In this document: piece by piece, positions 34,001 to 45,859 of the stretch
Numbering within the stretch: position 1 is the stretch's first letter
How the letters are laid out: each line of letters begins with the position of its first letter
DNA from: Hymenolepis diminuta
Taxonomy: Eukaryota; Platyhelminthes; Cestoda; Cyclophyllidea; Hymenolepididae
Assembly: GCA_900708905.1 (NCBI GenBank)
Contig: CAADRB010000028.1
Span: 669,655 to 733,654, forward strand
DNA length: 64,000 nt
Direction: 5' to 3'
The notes under the pieces: generated by a model
Databases searched by the model: none
What the model saw: the letters and a program-made list of their open reading frames with translations, nothing else
Told to the model about the DNA's origin: nothing
Position numbers and translations under genes: made by a program

Positions 34001-37000
34001 NNNNNNNNNNNNNNNNNNNNNNNNNNNNNNNNNNNNNNNNNNNNNNNNNNNNNNNNNNNNNNNNNNNNNNNNNNNNNNNNNNNNNNNNNNNNNNNNNNNN
34101 NNNNNNNNNNNNNNNNNNNNNNNNNNNNNNNNNNNNNNNNNNNNNNNNNNNNNNNNNNNNNNNNNNNNNNNNNNNNNNNNNNNNNNNNNNNNNNNNNNNN
34201 NNNNNNNNNNNNNNNNNNNNNNNNNNNNNNNNNNNNNNNNNNNNNNNNNNNNNNNNNNNNNNNNNNNNNNNNNNNNNNNNNNNNNNNNNNNNNNNNNNNN
34301 NNNNNNNNNNNNNNNNNNNNNNNNNNNNNNNNNNNNNNNNNNNNNNNNNNNNNNNNNNNNNNNNNNNNNNNNNNNNNNNNNCAACTTCACTTTCAGACCA
34401 TTCAAAACGATTTTGTGGACTTTTTTATGTTTTCTAGTGTTACCGTCTCATTTGGACGTCCACTGAGTTCTGCATCATCGGTGTCTCTACGACCACGTTT
34501 GAAGTCAGCAGACCAACGTTTTATTGTTGTTTCCGATGGAGCGGAGTCCCCATAACACTTTTCAAGCCATTGCTTCGCTTGAACGGTATCTTTTCCCATC
34601 AAGAAGCAGTGCAAAATTAAAACACGAAATTGTTTTTGATGCATTGTTTTGGAAATAACAAAAGTAGCGTCACTCTTAGCACAATAACTCACAAACTAAT
34701 GAATAGAATGTCAAGAAGGTGAGTATTAATTGCAAAAAAGATGACTGCAATAAAACTAGCGCCATCTATGTGTTAGGCCCGGGACTTTTCAGCCCATGTG
34801 TTATCATAAGAAATAAACGAACCTACCATCAGGAGTAATTCATCAGTACTTTGGAAGTTCGTTAATGGGAACTGGCAATACAACAGTATTGTGGTGAGGC
34901 TAATTCATGATACAAATGTATTATCATGCTCATCGTATTATTCTTAATGTTTACCAATTTCGTACTGTTATAGATCAAACTCTAAGTTCTTTATATTTGT
35001 CGTTAAATTAAGTTTACGTTCATTTTCTCTATTATTCTTTTTAATATTTTCTGTTATTAAACATGTCTTCTAAAACCAAATAACAACGAGCATCTTTTCC
35101 GTACGGGTATAAGCCCAGATTCATAAATGAGATAACTCGGGATTTTGGAGATAACTCCAGTTACTTATAATGTTAATATTACGTACATTTCACACGTTAA
35201 TGGTGACAAATAACAACGTAATTAGTGCAAATCCTACTAGAAATAACAATAAAGTAAGTCAATTTAAAACAAGATTACTTGATTAACAAGACTATTATTT
35301 GATTTCAAATTAAAAATCCTCAAAAGGATGACACATGGTACTCTATTAAGCAGTTCCTCTTATTTTCAGCGGTAAGAGATATTGTAAACTTATTTCAACT
35401 AAAGCCAGATCACACACGAATGTAACCAGAGCCGTAAATGAAATGCCAAAAGTCGCTCAATTCCTCTTTTAACCATTATTGCCAAAATAATGTATCGGTA
35501 TCGAAGTATATTCTAAAACAAATTTCATCTAGTGGTGGATTTACATCGAATCCTTAAACTCTTACAGAACAGCATTTCATTCAGAAGAACAAAGAGCTTA
35601 GAACATAAATAAGGTGCTGACATCAGGTGTTTTGTAAACTTCCAAAGCTTTTATGTATTCCGATTCTGGCCAGAAAATAGCACAGTTACACAACGCGAGC
35701 AACGTAAATTTCAAAGTGGTTGGCTGGTTGGCTCTTGCCAGAACACACCATAGAACACCGTCAGAGGGAGTATTGATTAGTCAGGCCAGTGTTCGTTCAC
35801 TAGCTGGCTGGCTGGTTAATGCCTATGCCGGCCTACACATACACGCTTGTACATGAACACGAAGGCATATGCGCAGTAGAGTGCGTCTGTGTTAACCTAC
35901 TGCCATGGCCTTCCGCGCGCGATTACTTGCTTTCTTTTGATTGGTCAATACGGGAAGTAAGTGAGAATAAATAGGAGGGAAAGGTATCGTGTAATGAGCC
36001 AATTAAAATTTGCCCAATATTACCTGGTTTTACGTCAACAAGGCGCTTAAGAAATTTAATGTCCTGAGAACAGATATCGAATATGAGAAATGGACTTAAA
36101 TGGGGATTTGTCGCAGTATGTGTGCACCATTAAACGAACCTATTGTCAAGTGAAGGTAAACATCAGGTCGTCGATGTACTAAGGTACACAATAAATCAGA
36201 AACGAGATAAACACACATCGCATGTGAATGCACAATTCTGAATTTTGAGAGGTTTAAATTGTCTAGAAAAATCACTAAAATACAAAGTGGCTGCCATTAA
36301 TTTACAATAACGGGTATAGAGACAGTAAAGGACTAAGATTATTGTGTAATTAAAGCACCGTTTTTTGTATAACTCGAACTTCCCTCTGAACTTACTGAAT
36401 GCCAAAACAGTGAATCGCATCTGCGGCAGTTCTAATAATAAATGTACGACCATAAAATGAGCTCCGTATATTCAACGTAGAAACCATTCTCTAATGTTTC
36501 TTGATTTTAACTGCTACCCAAGAGATGTGTATTTAGTTGCCGTAATCAAATGAATTTAGAGCTGATGTTTGGGAAGTACTATAAGGGATAATATCGACTA
36601 AATAATGACCAACACAAAAAGGACAAAATGAAACGAAATGTCAACTATTTTGAGCTTAGAGTAAAGTTGAGACAATCATTGCTACGCGATGAAAACTGGA
36701 GCTTAATGATGACCCGAATTCTTTTACCTTCAACTTCCAAAATTAATCAGTTCCTGCTAAGAACCACATCTTAAGAAAAATCATCGAATCTCTGTGTGCA
36801 TTAAGATCATGGACCTTTGCCATCTCTTCCTCAGAGTCTTCGAATTATTTAAGGAGTATATTAATGATTTGTTCATTGTTATTTTAATTTTAGCTCTTAC
36901 TTTTACCTAAACGGTTATCATTAACCAGTGAATTGTACCTTCCAATCTATTAAGGTCATTGAGACATCATCATCTACCGAAACATAATTTAAAAGCCAGA

Positions 37001-40000
37001 ACTAAAGAGAAAATGCCCAATCCGGGTGGCTTCTATCTGAACAGCAAATCTGAATGGATGATTTTATCAAACTATGCTAAAAATACGAACCTTCTTCTGA
37101 TGTTCCTTGAACTCCTTGGGGTCATCACCTTGCGGAGCAAAGCGATTGAAGTTAAGACCACTAGAGGGCGTGTTGCTTTGAGCCCCAGTGGTGCCAAGAG
37201 GAATGGCAGCTGGAGTGAGAGGGTGGAACGGCGTGGGTGGTGGAAGACGTCCACTAGAGATTTCGCGTTGCAAAGTGGCCTCACGACTTGACACCCAATG
37301 GGACACCGGTTGCTGACGCCCGGGCAGTGTGGATACCTCCTTGGTGTAGGTGTTGGGGGTATTCAACCACTTCTGGTCTGACCATTGCCGACGCAGAGTT
37401 CTAGAAATAGGGCGTAACAAGATACCAGCTAGTTAAAACAGTTTTTCAGACAGTATTTATATAAATTGTTCTATTTATTATCCACAATGAAAAAAATTCC
37501 CTTTTTCATCGGGGAAAGTATCTGATGATAGGAAACGGTAAAACAGTCTACCAGTGCTAAGGGAAGAGGATCAAAGAATCAAGAGTCTAACAAAATAGGA
37601 CCTTTAGACCCAAGTTGGATATAGTCCATTGACGATCTTATTTTCGAATTTCGCGATTTCCCCATCTCCTGAGTAAACTCACGTTTGAGAATTGCAAAGC
37701 TTATTGTTTTATTTGAAGTACGGAGGACATTTAGGATAAAATACTGGAAATCGACTTTAGTTCTAGATTAGAACAAAATGAATCCTACATTCATTTCATC
37801 ATGATTCTTTGGTGGGAAAAGGAAGGAGTACTAAGAAGGAAATAATCAGGACCTAAATCTGATTCATGATTGATCAATGTCGAGGATGAGAAAAAAAGAA
37901 TGTCACTGTTCATGAACATTTCATACCCTTCAGAATTAAAATCTATAATTCATCGTTAGAATAAAAACTGGAATGAGTAGCGATGAAAAAACAACAATCC
38001 GATGAAGGGCTCTAAAAACAGCTAATTTCGTATAAGAAATTCTAGTGAGCGAAACTATGAGACAACGGTCTCAACCAAATCTAAAGTTAATATAAATTTT
38101 GCATCCCGTATTTTCTACCAGGTTGATTAAAAATATTCTATTAAATGCGTTTTCTGATTAATGGCAATAAAACTGCTACTCGAAAATTCTAATCTTAAAG
38201 TACATTCATGTGGAAAACACCTTGCCTGTAATGAAGAGACATGTACTGAGAACCACAAGTAATCTCTACAGACAGACATCAGTAACGAAAATCTAAGTTC
38301 TCCAAAGTTAATTAACAAATTCCCTTCAGTGAAAAGAATTCTCAAAAGTATGTTTCACTTTTTCTGATTCATATCCTAGATACGATCAATAAATAAATTC
38401 TCCGAATCTGATAAAACAGTAAGTAGTAGGGGCCAAGATAATTAGAGTAATTAATTTGCTCATCTACAAATGTTAGAGACTTCTTCTTTTGAAGTTTGGC
38501 GCATGCGCACAAACTAATATACATACCCAAAGGAGAATATAAGCATTTTAACATGATATAACAAAAAAGAGAAAAGGCTGAAAGCTTAGAATGGTTACAG
38601 GATATCCGCGTATATAGCAATCAAAATGTACCAAATACCATCGTCTTTCAACATATATGCTTGAAAACAATACCACATTACAACCCCCACTAAAAAAGTC
38701 TATTTACCCATGTTAAGTGGGAAAAAATATCCAAAGACGGAATTCATATCTGGTGTGGCAGATAACTACCTCCTAGAATTAAGCTGATGACCTACATCGA
38801 TAGTAATTACATAGACAAAAAAGAGCTGCAAATTTATAAGCCTACCGAATTCCCATAAAAAAAAACGAAAAATGAACTCAGTAGCAAACTAGAAATCACA
38901 AATACCTTGGACAAAATACCCTAACCTCCTTCCCAATATTAAAACCAAAAGGCTAACTAATATGTTTGTCCAAACATAAATAAACGGAAGACTTATCAAA
39001 TGATAAATAGCCTAACATTCCCCGAGAATTTGAGAAGAGTTAGGTAAAACTGCACACAAGCACTTTCTAGAGAAATAGCCATTAAAAAGTGGTAATGAGA
39101 CAAGCAACATGCATGGACAAGTCTGAAGGAATTAGAAAATCGCACTCAAAACGAAGCACTCAATCCATTTCTTAAGACCTGCTTCTGAAAGTAACACAGT
39201 AATAAAATCAGATAAATTTACCCAGGTCTTGGAGCATCCGATTCATCACCAGAGAAGGCACCAACATCATCGTAGTATTGAGCCATTGTGGTGGCAGCGG
39301 AGGATGTAAACGGTGGTATTTCAACTTCCTCAAATCGCCTGCTTCCTGCAATTGCTCCAGATCTATCTAATGTTCTTCGTGATGGCCGTGGACTAACTGC
39401 GGCATCCTGAAAGTAATAAAAAGGAACAGCAATTATGGGACTTCGCGGTTAATTTTAATGATACTAAAGTCAAAGATGATCTACCAACTGGGAAACTTCT
39501 TTGTCAGTAGATAAATGTAACAGAAATTATGTGAAAAGAGAATGACTACGAAACCGCATGAAAGCTTTTCACCAAGATTTTTCTTACGAAGAGTAAGATC
39601 ATGAAAATAAAAGATAAGTCTGCGGAAACTCCAAATTGAAAAACCAAATGATCTAATAATTTTTTAGTTTAGCTGGAGTAGAGTTTTCCTAATTCCAACT
39701 CCTCACTTCTACTACCTTAATTCCTTTTCTTTTACATTCCACCCCTTAGTGAATTTTTCCTTCCTATGTGAAATGAAATGCACAGCACATCTGCCATTCT
39801 TTCCGCTTTAAGTAATGAGAAAATGAACAAACTTGCTGTTAGAGCCTGTGTGAAAATAGGCAGAAAATGCTCACCATCTAACAATTCTCAAGTTATGCGG
39901 AAAGAAGTACCGTAATCCAATCTACCTTGAGATGCATCCTTTTTAAGGTAGTCAAAGTAATTTGAAATTTGTATTTTGCGGTAGAAAAGAAGTAAACATT

Positions 40001-43000
40001 TGAAAACTTCAAAATGCACGAAAAAAATTCCTACCGATAAATGGCGAAAGACATGGGAAGGCATATATATTTAACCGATACCGAAGGATCGCAAATTCCA
40101 TATATTGTCAGATTTAGCAGAACGGTAAACAAAGTTTTAAGAATAAACTAAATTCCGCAATTCATAAATCTTACTAGGTTAGAGGTTTGAAAGTCATAAG
40201 TCTTTTGATCCAACTTGTTTAATTAGGGATATATATATATATATATAACATCCAGTTCAATATCCAATCTAACCAACAGGTATATCCAATCACTGACACT
40301 AAGATCTCAAGCTGAAAATTTCCAATCCACCACAAAATAACTTTCTGAAAAATGTCATCTTTTTTTCCATATCAATTTACAGATACCAACAGGATAAATT
40401 CAATAATAGTATTAATGTCAACGCATTTTCCCTCATCATCTGATAATGCCAAAATGCAAATCAAGGCAAAGCCCTAAAGTACGATCGGCCTTACGTCCTA
40501 ATGGAGTTTTGTAATTTTATGAGGTTACACTAGTTTAAGGGTAATGCACTAGGTACATACAGCATATAGTATTCATTCTGATATATCTTAAATCAAAAAT
40601 CAAACTGGAGAGATTTTAAGGAAAAAAGATCAACCGATAGTAACATAAACATTGTAAATTAACCCAACCTAATGTGAACGATAGAATAAAGTCAAATTAT
40701 CGAATCAGACCGATTATCAAGAGTCTATAGCAAAGACTTGAATCGGGGAGCGAGATGCATGCTAATAGAAATCAGATATTTCTAAGTCAAAGGACTCTGA
40801 AATTTGTGAATTTTGTCCCCATTAAGTTTGAATTTCAACATTCATACAGACTGACAATGTTCTTGTGTCTTCAATTTCGATAATAGGAAATCGTAGTGAA
40901 AAAATGAAAGTAATCAGAAAAAGAAACCTTCACTAACTTGTCTATAGAGATGACCAGTTCTGTAACCAGCATTATCCAAATGTCTCATAAGAGCCTCGAA
41001 TTCGAGTTCGCCTAGACGCCACGGTCGCGCCAGTGCAGAGGTGTGAGCAGTAAGAGACGAGTCAGAGAGATAGCCAGCGTCCGCAGCTGCAGAACCATTT
41101 TGACGCGATAGCGAGAGGGTACGAGCATGGGCCAGACGAATAGCCATTGCTGCTTCGGGTCCTGAGACACCACCTAGGTCAGTTGTGCGCCATGCTTCGT
41201 ACGCTCGCTTCTGAACTTGTTGGTCAGGTAGCACTAGATGGTCAACGCCAAGGGAAGCCAATCGCAACTGAAAGAGGAAATCGATTTGATAATAAAGCTT
41301 TTAGTAGTTCTCGTTATAATGACCCTTCGATCCGAGCACAGCCTTCAATGCTGACCGACATTCATCAATATGTGTTGTGTAGGCCGATGATGCAGAGCCT
41401 GAATCAGAGGTCGTGGATTCAACACTGATCGTTTACGACCAACCGCACTGGATCTGACCAAGATATGATAGCAAGATGGGAATTTATCATCTATTTAGGA
41501 TTAAGACTCACGAACTATTATATTAGATTAAATATAAATCCGCTAGCCACCGTAAAATAATATAATGTAAACTGCGTAAAGCAAATGCAAAACTTGCGAT
41601 ATTTGTTACTTTTTCGCACAATTTCTTGCCACTAAGTCATGTATACCTTGTATAAAAAAGCTAGTCTGAAATAATTGGGATAGGTTTAGTAGTTAATCTT
41701 TCTTTAAAAAATTTGAATGAACCTACTACGGTAAGAATTGAATACAGCAGGATAAACAATATATATCCCCCGCAGCTGAAGGATGATTTGTGCCATCCTT
41801 ACATCTGTACCCTCGAAATGTTAATCTAAAATTTACATGATTGTTAAAAAACATCCCAGTGATACTATTGTTAAAGTAAGCGTATTTGGATACACAAATA
41901 ATTTACAATTTCACTGAAAAATGAGACAAGAAGTCTAATTTTTCATATATTTCACTTACAAATTCACAAATGAAACAAGTGATTGAGGTCAAAAAAGGGT
42001 ACAATGCATATTCACTAGATAGCAAGCACTTACCTGAACAGTGCTAATCACGTATTCCAGAAAAAGCGGATTAGCATAAAGTTATATCAAAAAATTAGAT
42101 TTCAATTTCATTTTGATGTCGAATTTATCGCCAGGCAGATAAAAAGGCCTAGAACGAACGTTTAACATTTCCTGACATTCTAACATTACCAATGACTCAC
42201 TACCACAGCTATGGTCACTGGTTCAGTAGGCAATATATGACAAGAAAAAAAATACATCAGTGAAAAATGCAATAAAGCCTACGTCCACTGAGCGAATGAA
42301 GAATAGTCTGTCACTTATCGTAGCTTTTTTTGAGAATCAGATGAACGCGAATAAACAATGCGCATCTCGTAAACCAACTCACCCATAAACAAAAGTATCA
42401 AAGGCACTTACCTGAGTTTCACATGCGACAACAGCATTTGTGGCGTAATGCCAAGCTTCCTCAATAGTCTCTCCCAGAGCGAAAAAACCGCGGTAGCGAA
42501 CAAAGAGAATGTGGGTATCTTGTCCAATGACTTTGTTCAACGCAGCTCTTTCAGCATGCAAGTCGGCCGCAACGACAGATGAAGGAGCTGTGCCGCTAAC
42601 ACCTCCTTCGCCTGCGTCGCCAGGCAATGAGCATTGGGAAGTGTAGTAAGCTACTTCTCCTAGAATTATTGCTTCCTGAGACAAGGCCAGCAGACCGGTT
42701 TTCATGCAAGATACCTACAAAAAGGAGTAACCATAGCAACAAGGACTCCTGATCAAAGAGAAATTCCGCTATGATAACTTACAGCAATGGTAGCAGGTGT
42801 TCCCAGATGAATAATGCATCGAATATCAGGTCGAGTTGAATGCAAAGCGGAATGAAAGAGCCATCCAGCTTCATCGACTTCAAGAACAGTGGATCCAGGA
42901 TCGAGAACGATGCCCTGGCTGTCGACCTTGATTAGAGATGATGCGGTCACCTCGTGATAGAGCAATCCAAAAGGGTTAATGAGAAAGTGCTCTTCATTTC

Positions 43001-43605
43001 GATTGATTCTAACGGTAGCATGATTGTAGATACTGGTATTCCAACCGAAAAGCTCAATCAATCGATAAACAGAAGCTAATTTGCATCGATACATACGTTC
43101 GCGACGAGAGTAGAGACTTGTATCGGAACCACGCAAATCATTGATAGGAATGATCCCATTTTGATGACCTTGAAACAGAAATGAGGAACAGACAATACAT
43201 GTACAAATAAATTGGTAAAAATTATTTAGAAGTATTAGCGTACTTTTAGTGAAACCACCAGCAGTAAGCGGACGTTTGCCGGGGATTGTTGAAAAGAGGT
43301 CAGATATGTGCTGCAGTGAGAGGAGGCTAGAATTCAAACCAGTTGATTCTTGTGATCTGAAATAATTTTCAATAATTTCTTCAAGTTCCTTGCGAAAAGT
43401 TTCAGATTTCAAAACGACAGAAACACGACGGCGCTCAGACATTAGATTTAGATCCTCTTTGATTTCGGCAGGTCTCATAAGCTGTCGCCTATATTCAGAA
43501 TCATCAGGATCTAATTTCAAGGGATATTAAATAATCTAACAAATTACCTATGCTGTTTATGAATTTGTCTGGATCTTCCGCAAACCCGTTTTCAACAACT
43601 GCCAT
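31099..43605 (-). CDS. ADD: Adducin (membrane-skeleton capping protein)
   Basis: Twelve coding exons join in phase: 43548-43605, 43244-43510, 42783-43168, 42412-42714, 40938-41267, 39222-39406, 37091-37400, 33167-33391, 32928-33090, 32730-32822, 31486-31562 and 31099-31248, giving 848 residues versus about 730 in vertebrate alpha-adducin. Adducin caps actin filament ends and recruits spectrin to actin at the plasma membrane. Visible parts are an N-terminal region (RRQLMRPAEIKEDLNLMSER); the class II aldolase-like head (about 109-345; INDLRGSD, LFGWNTSIYNH, LINPFGLLYHEVTASSL); a neck with LEFEALMRHLDNAGYRTGHLYR; a Pro/Ser-rich tail; and on the last exon the basic MARCKS-related domain (KKQKKKRRFKLPSFSRK), the usual protein kinase C and calmodulin target. 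The head is an inactive aldolase fold in this family, and here HIHTP reads HLGTP (229-233). Intron 7 holds a mariner element. The paralogue (alpha, beta or gamma) cannot be assigned, and flatworms may have one gene. Confidence 0.95.
33582..34644 (-). pseudogene. Mariner transposase, frameshifted and gapped
   Basis: The N-terminal part (ATG at 34642-34644) shows the helix-turn-helix DNA-binding region (MHQKQFRVLILHCF, ETTIKRWSADFKRGR). Its frame meets a stop at 34402-34404, but the adjacent frame continues with typical mariner sequence (VHKIVLNGLKVKL), so one base has been lost in an A-run near 34420. The middle is hidden by N. The C-terminal part (33582-33845) has the third catalytic Asp in YSPDLAPSDYWLF and ends GDYVDE. 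As assembled it cannot encode an intact transposase; a sequencing error in the A-run is possible. The style resembles arthropod mariners. Confidence 0.85.
33970..34381. other. Assembly gap (412 N) inside the mariner transposase
   Basis: A run of N, with three more N at 33817-33819. The gap falls where the central catalytic region of the transposase should be, which is typical of assemblies broken by repeated elements. Confidence 0.99.
35690..35830. repeat. TGGC/TGGT-rich low-complexity patch in adducin intron 7
   Basis: Repeated GGTTGGCTGGTTGGCTC and GCTGGCTGGCTGGTT words occur within a GC-richer island (about 35690-35960) in the intron downstream of the mariner insertion. No coding signal is recognised. 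Confidence 0.5.
40229..40248. repeat. AT microsatellite in an adducin intron
   Basis: Alternating AT run of about 18-20 bases between the exons at 39222-39406 and 40938-41267. Confidence 0.8.
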
Positions 43606-45790
43606 TTTCTTTGGGGAGAAATAATCAATCAATTAAGTTAATCCAAAAAACTGCCAAACAATTCAGATTCTATCCGAGAAAACAGCGAGCAGATGAGAGA
43701 GGATCGCAAACCGTAACCGCCATACGTCAAAGAGTTGTACATTAGCCCATTCAAATATTATTTATAAAAAACAAATAATTAAATGCGATGTCTTTGATAT
43801 AATTTTAATGAATATTCTGTATAAGTATTTAATTTTTGATTGGATATTTCTCATTTATTTATTGCTTTAAATATTTAAAATTTTAATTACTTTATATACT
43901 TATTTAGACCGTGTACTTTCCAGGCAAATTTAAATAACTAGAATAAATAAATGACCAACTTATACTTTTAGACTAACGAATATGTATTTATCTGTTATAA
44001 ATATATATTCCGGTAACTCTATAATAGAATTTAAGAATGTCAAAATCCTCGGGTACCCCAATATCGCAGTGGTTGACTTGATGCTCATCGGCTAACTGCT
44101 CTATGAGAGTGAACGACCCCGTGGATACCATCTTCTTCCCCTCTTTAATTGTTAATAAGACTTGATGTAAGGGCCTTCGGTAGTTTTCAGGATCTAATTC
44201 CTAAGTCTAAAAAAGGCCAGATATGTTGTCCATATGATCGAAAATATTTTAAAATCCCCTGCTCTGTGTTAATTTTATTTACTGTACTGTGATTAGTAAT
44301 TTCGCAAATTTTTGTATTCGATAGTCAGTCCTGAATGCTTACAGGATAAAGCGTACTGGTGGTTTACAGAACAAATGTAGATGCTATTTGATGTGACTTA
44401 AGTTTTGGCATGACTCGGGAAGCAAATATCTCTTTACTTCTAGTGGTTCTCCGAGTTTGCTAATTTTTAAATTAATTACAAACGCTAACGTGATTTTGAG
44501 ATATTGTTGATGAAAGTGATCTACACTTTTTTATTTCCCCATTTTTCAGGACCATTAAGTAGAGACCTACAGCAGATTGTTTGTCTCAATGTTCGAACAT
44601 TAAACCTTATCCTCTAAGTAGGGCGTAAGAAACATTCATAGACTGAGTTGAAAGCTCAAACCATACTTTTGGCCTCTTGAAAATATGGTTATCTTGCTTG
44701 TTCCCCACTATCCAACCTTTAACCAAAGCATTCTCTCCATTGTAAGTTACCTTCTCCGTAATTAAAAAGTATTCTTTGTAAAAATATAAAAAACATTCAA
44801 TCTCCACTTGCTCTCCTTAATTAAAGTCCTTTAAGATGGATGAATGTTAAGTATACTATATAGTTTATCACTTCTCTCATTATAGAAAGAAGGTAAGCAA
44901 AATATCCATTCCGACTTAATAATTAAGGCAGTTGTGTTGAACTTACGGATACATTTAAATAATATTATTATGACTTAAACAAAATGCTAATTTGCATTTC
45001 GCCATCTTTGAAAACCAAAATAAAATCGTAAAACTAATATCGATTTCCTTTTTCACAGCTTATGATTTCATCATTTATAACCGACCTGACCGCAGATTTA
45101 TTCAATCAAGAGACTGTCAACCAATTTTGATATTCGCTTTATTATAACAGAATAAAACAAATATATGAATGGGAAAAAAGAGCGTATCAGTGGTCTTATT
45201 CTTTTGCTCCATATAAGGCATTTCTGGTCTTCTGCTTCGCCATTCAAGATGAGAGTTGAAAATGCTTTTATAAAGCTTGAGCATTTATAGTAAGGGTTTG
45301 ATAAATATAAATCTTCATCTGAAAAATAATTGTATGCGTATTTTTGCGTTTTATTTGGTTTTCAAGGAAATATCTTTATAATTAGGATTAATGAATACTC
45401 CTAAATTTTTTACGCGTTAAACTGACAACTCAAATATAGTGATATATGTTAATTATTATTTTCTTTGTTTCGATTTGATTATACGTAACGATTAAGAGGA
45501 GATAAATGAAGACAAATAACAAATAAGATCGTTTGCTTCGAATTCGAGGGATTTTAATTTGGCTAGATAACTTTATCATGATAAGAAATACGGTATCGTA
45601 TTTGGCCGAAAATAAATAACAAACAATAAATGCAACATAAATTCCACTTGGTAATTCCATTCAAAAATTATGCAAACATTTAAGTTTTCCGAAAAATGTC
45701 TTAATTTTAGCTTAAAACTCAGTACGCACTTTTAGTGATCAAAATGTTCATTCGTCACACTTTTGGTCATATTAATTAAATCTTCAGACA
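43606..45790. other. Upstream region of adducin
   Basis: No gene is recognised. The first few hundred bases on the minus strand are likely the adducin promoter and 5' UTR, but I see no clear TATA box or other core element that stands out from the AT-rich background. Confidence 0.4.
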
Positions 45791-45859
45791 TGAGCGAGAC
45801 AGCCGTGGCGCGAATGTTCGTCGAGAAACGGACACTTTTCAACAATCACAGCTGCCAAA
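45791..45859 (+). other. Possible first coding exon of an unknown plus-strand gene
   Basis: An ATG opens a 23-codon GC-richer frame (MSETAVARMFVEKRTLF...) ending at a possible GTTAGA donor in phase 1. It stands out from its AT-rich surroundings, but no downstream exon is recognised in the remaining 18 kb. It could be the start of a gene with a long first intron, or chance. Confidence 0.2.

Larger units (their letters stand above)
33518..34801 (-). mobile_element. Mariner-family (Tc1/mariner) DNA transposon in adducin intron 7
   Basis: The ends are 31-bp inverted repeats with one mismatch, beginning ACACATGAGCTGAAAAGTCC on the left and ACACATGGGCTGAAAAGTCC on the inverted right end. They are flanked by the TA target duplication (33516-33517 and 34802-34803). 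The total length, 1284 bases including the gap, is normal for a full mariner element. Mariner moves by cut-and-paste with a DD34D transposase. The transposase is antisense to the window, so it has the same orientation as adducin. The near-perfect termini suggest a fairly recent insertion. Confidence 0.93.

Noticed and set aside
37067..37291. Plus-strand frame 36959-37291 and a second minus frame 37072-37284
   Set aside because: Both are alternative readings of adducin exon 37091-37400, whose correct frame joins its neighbours in phase.
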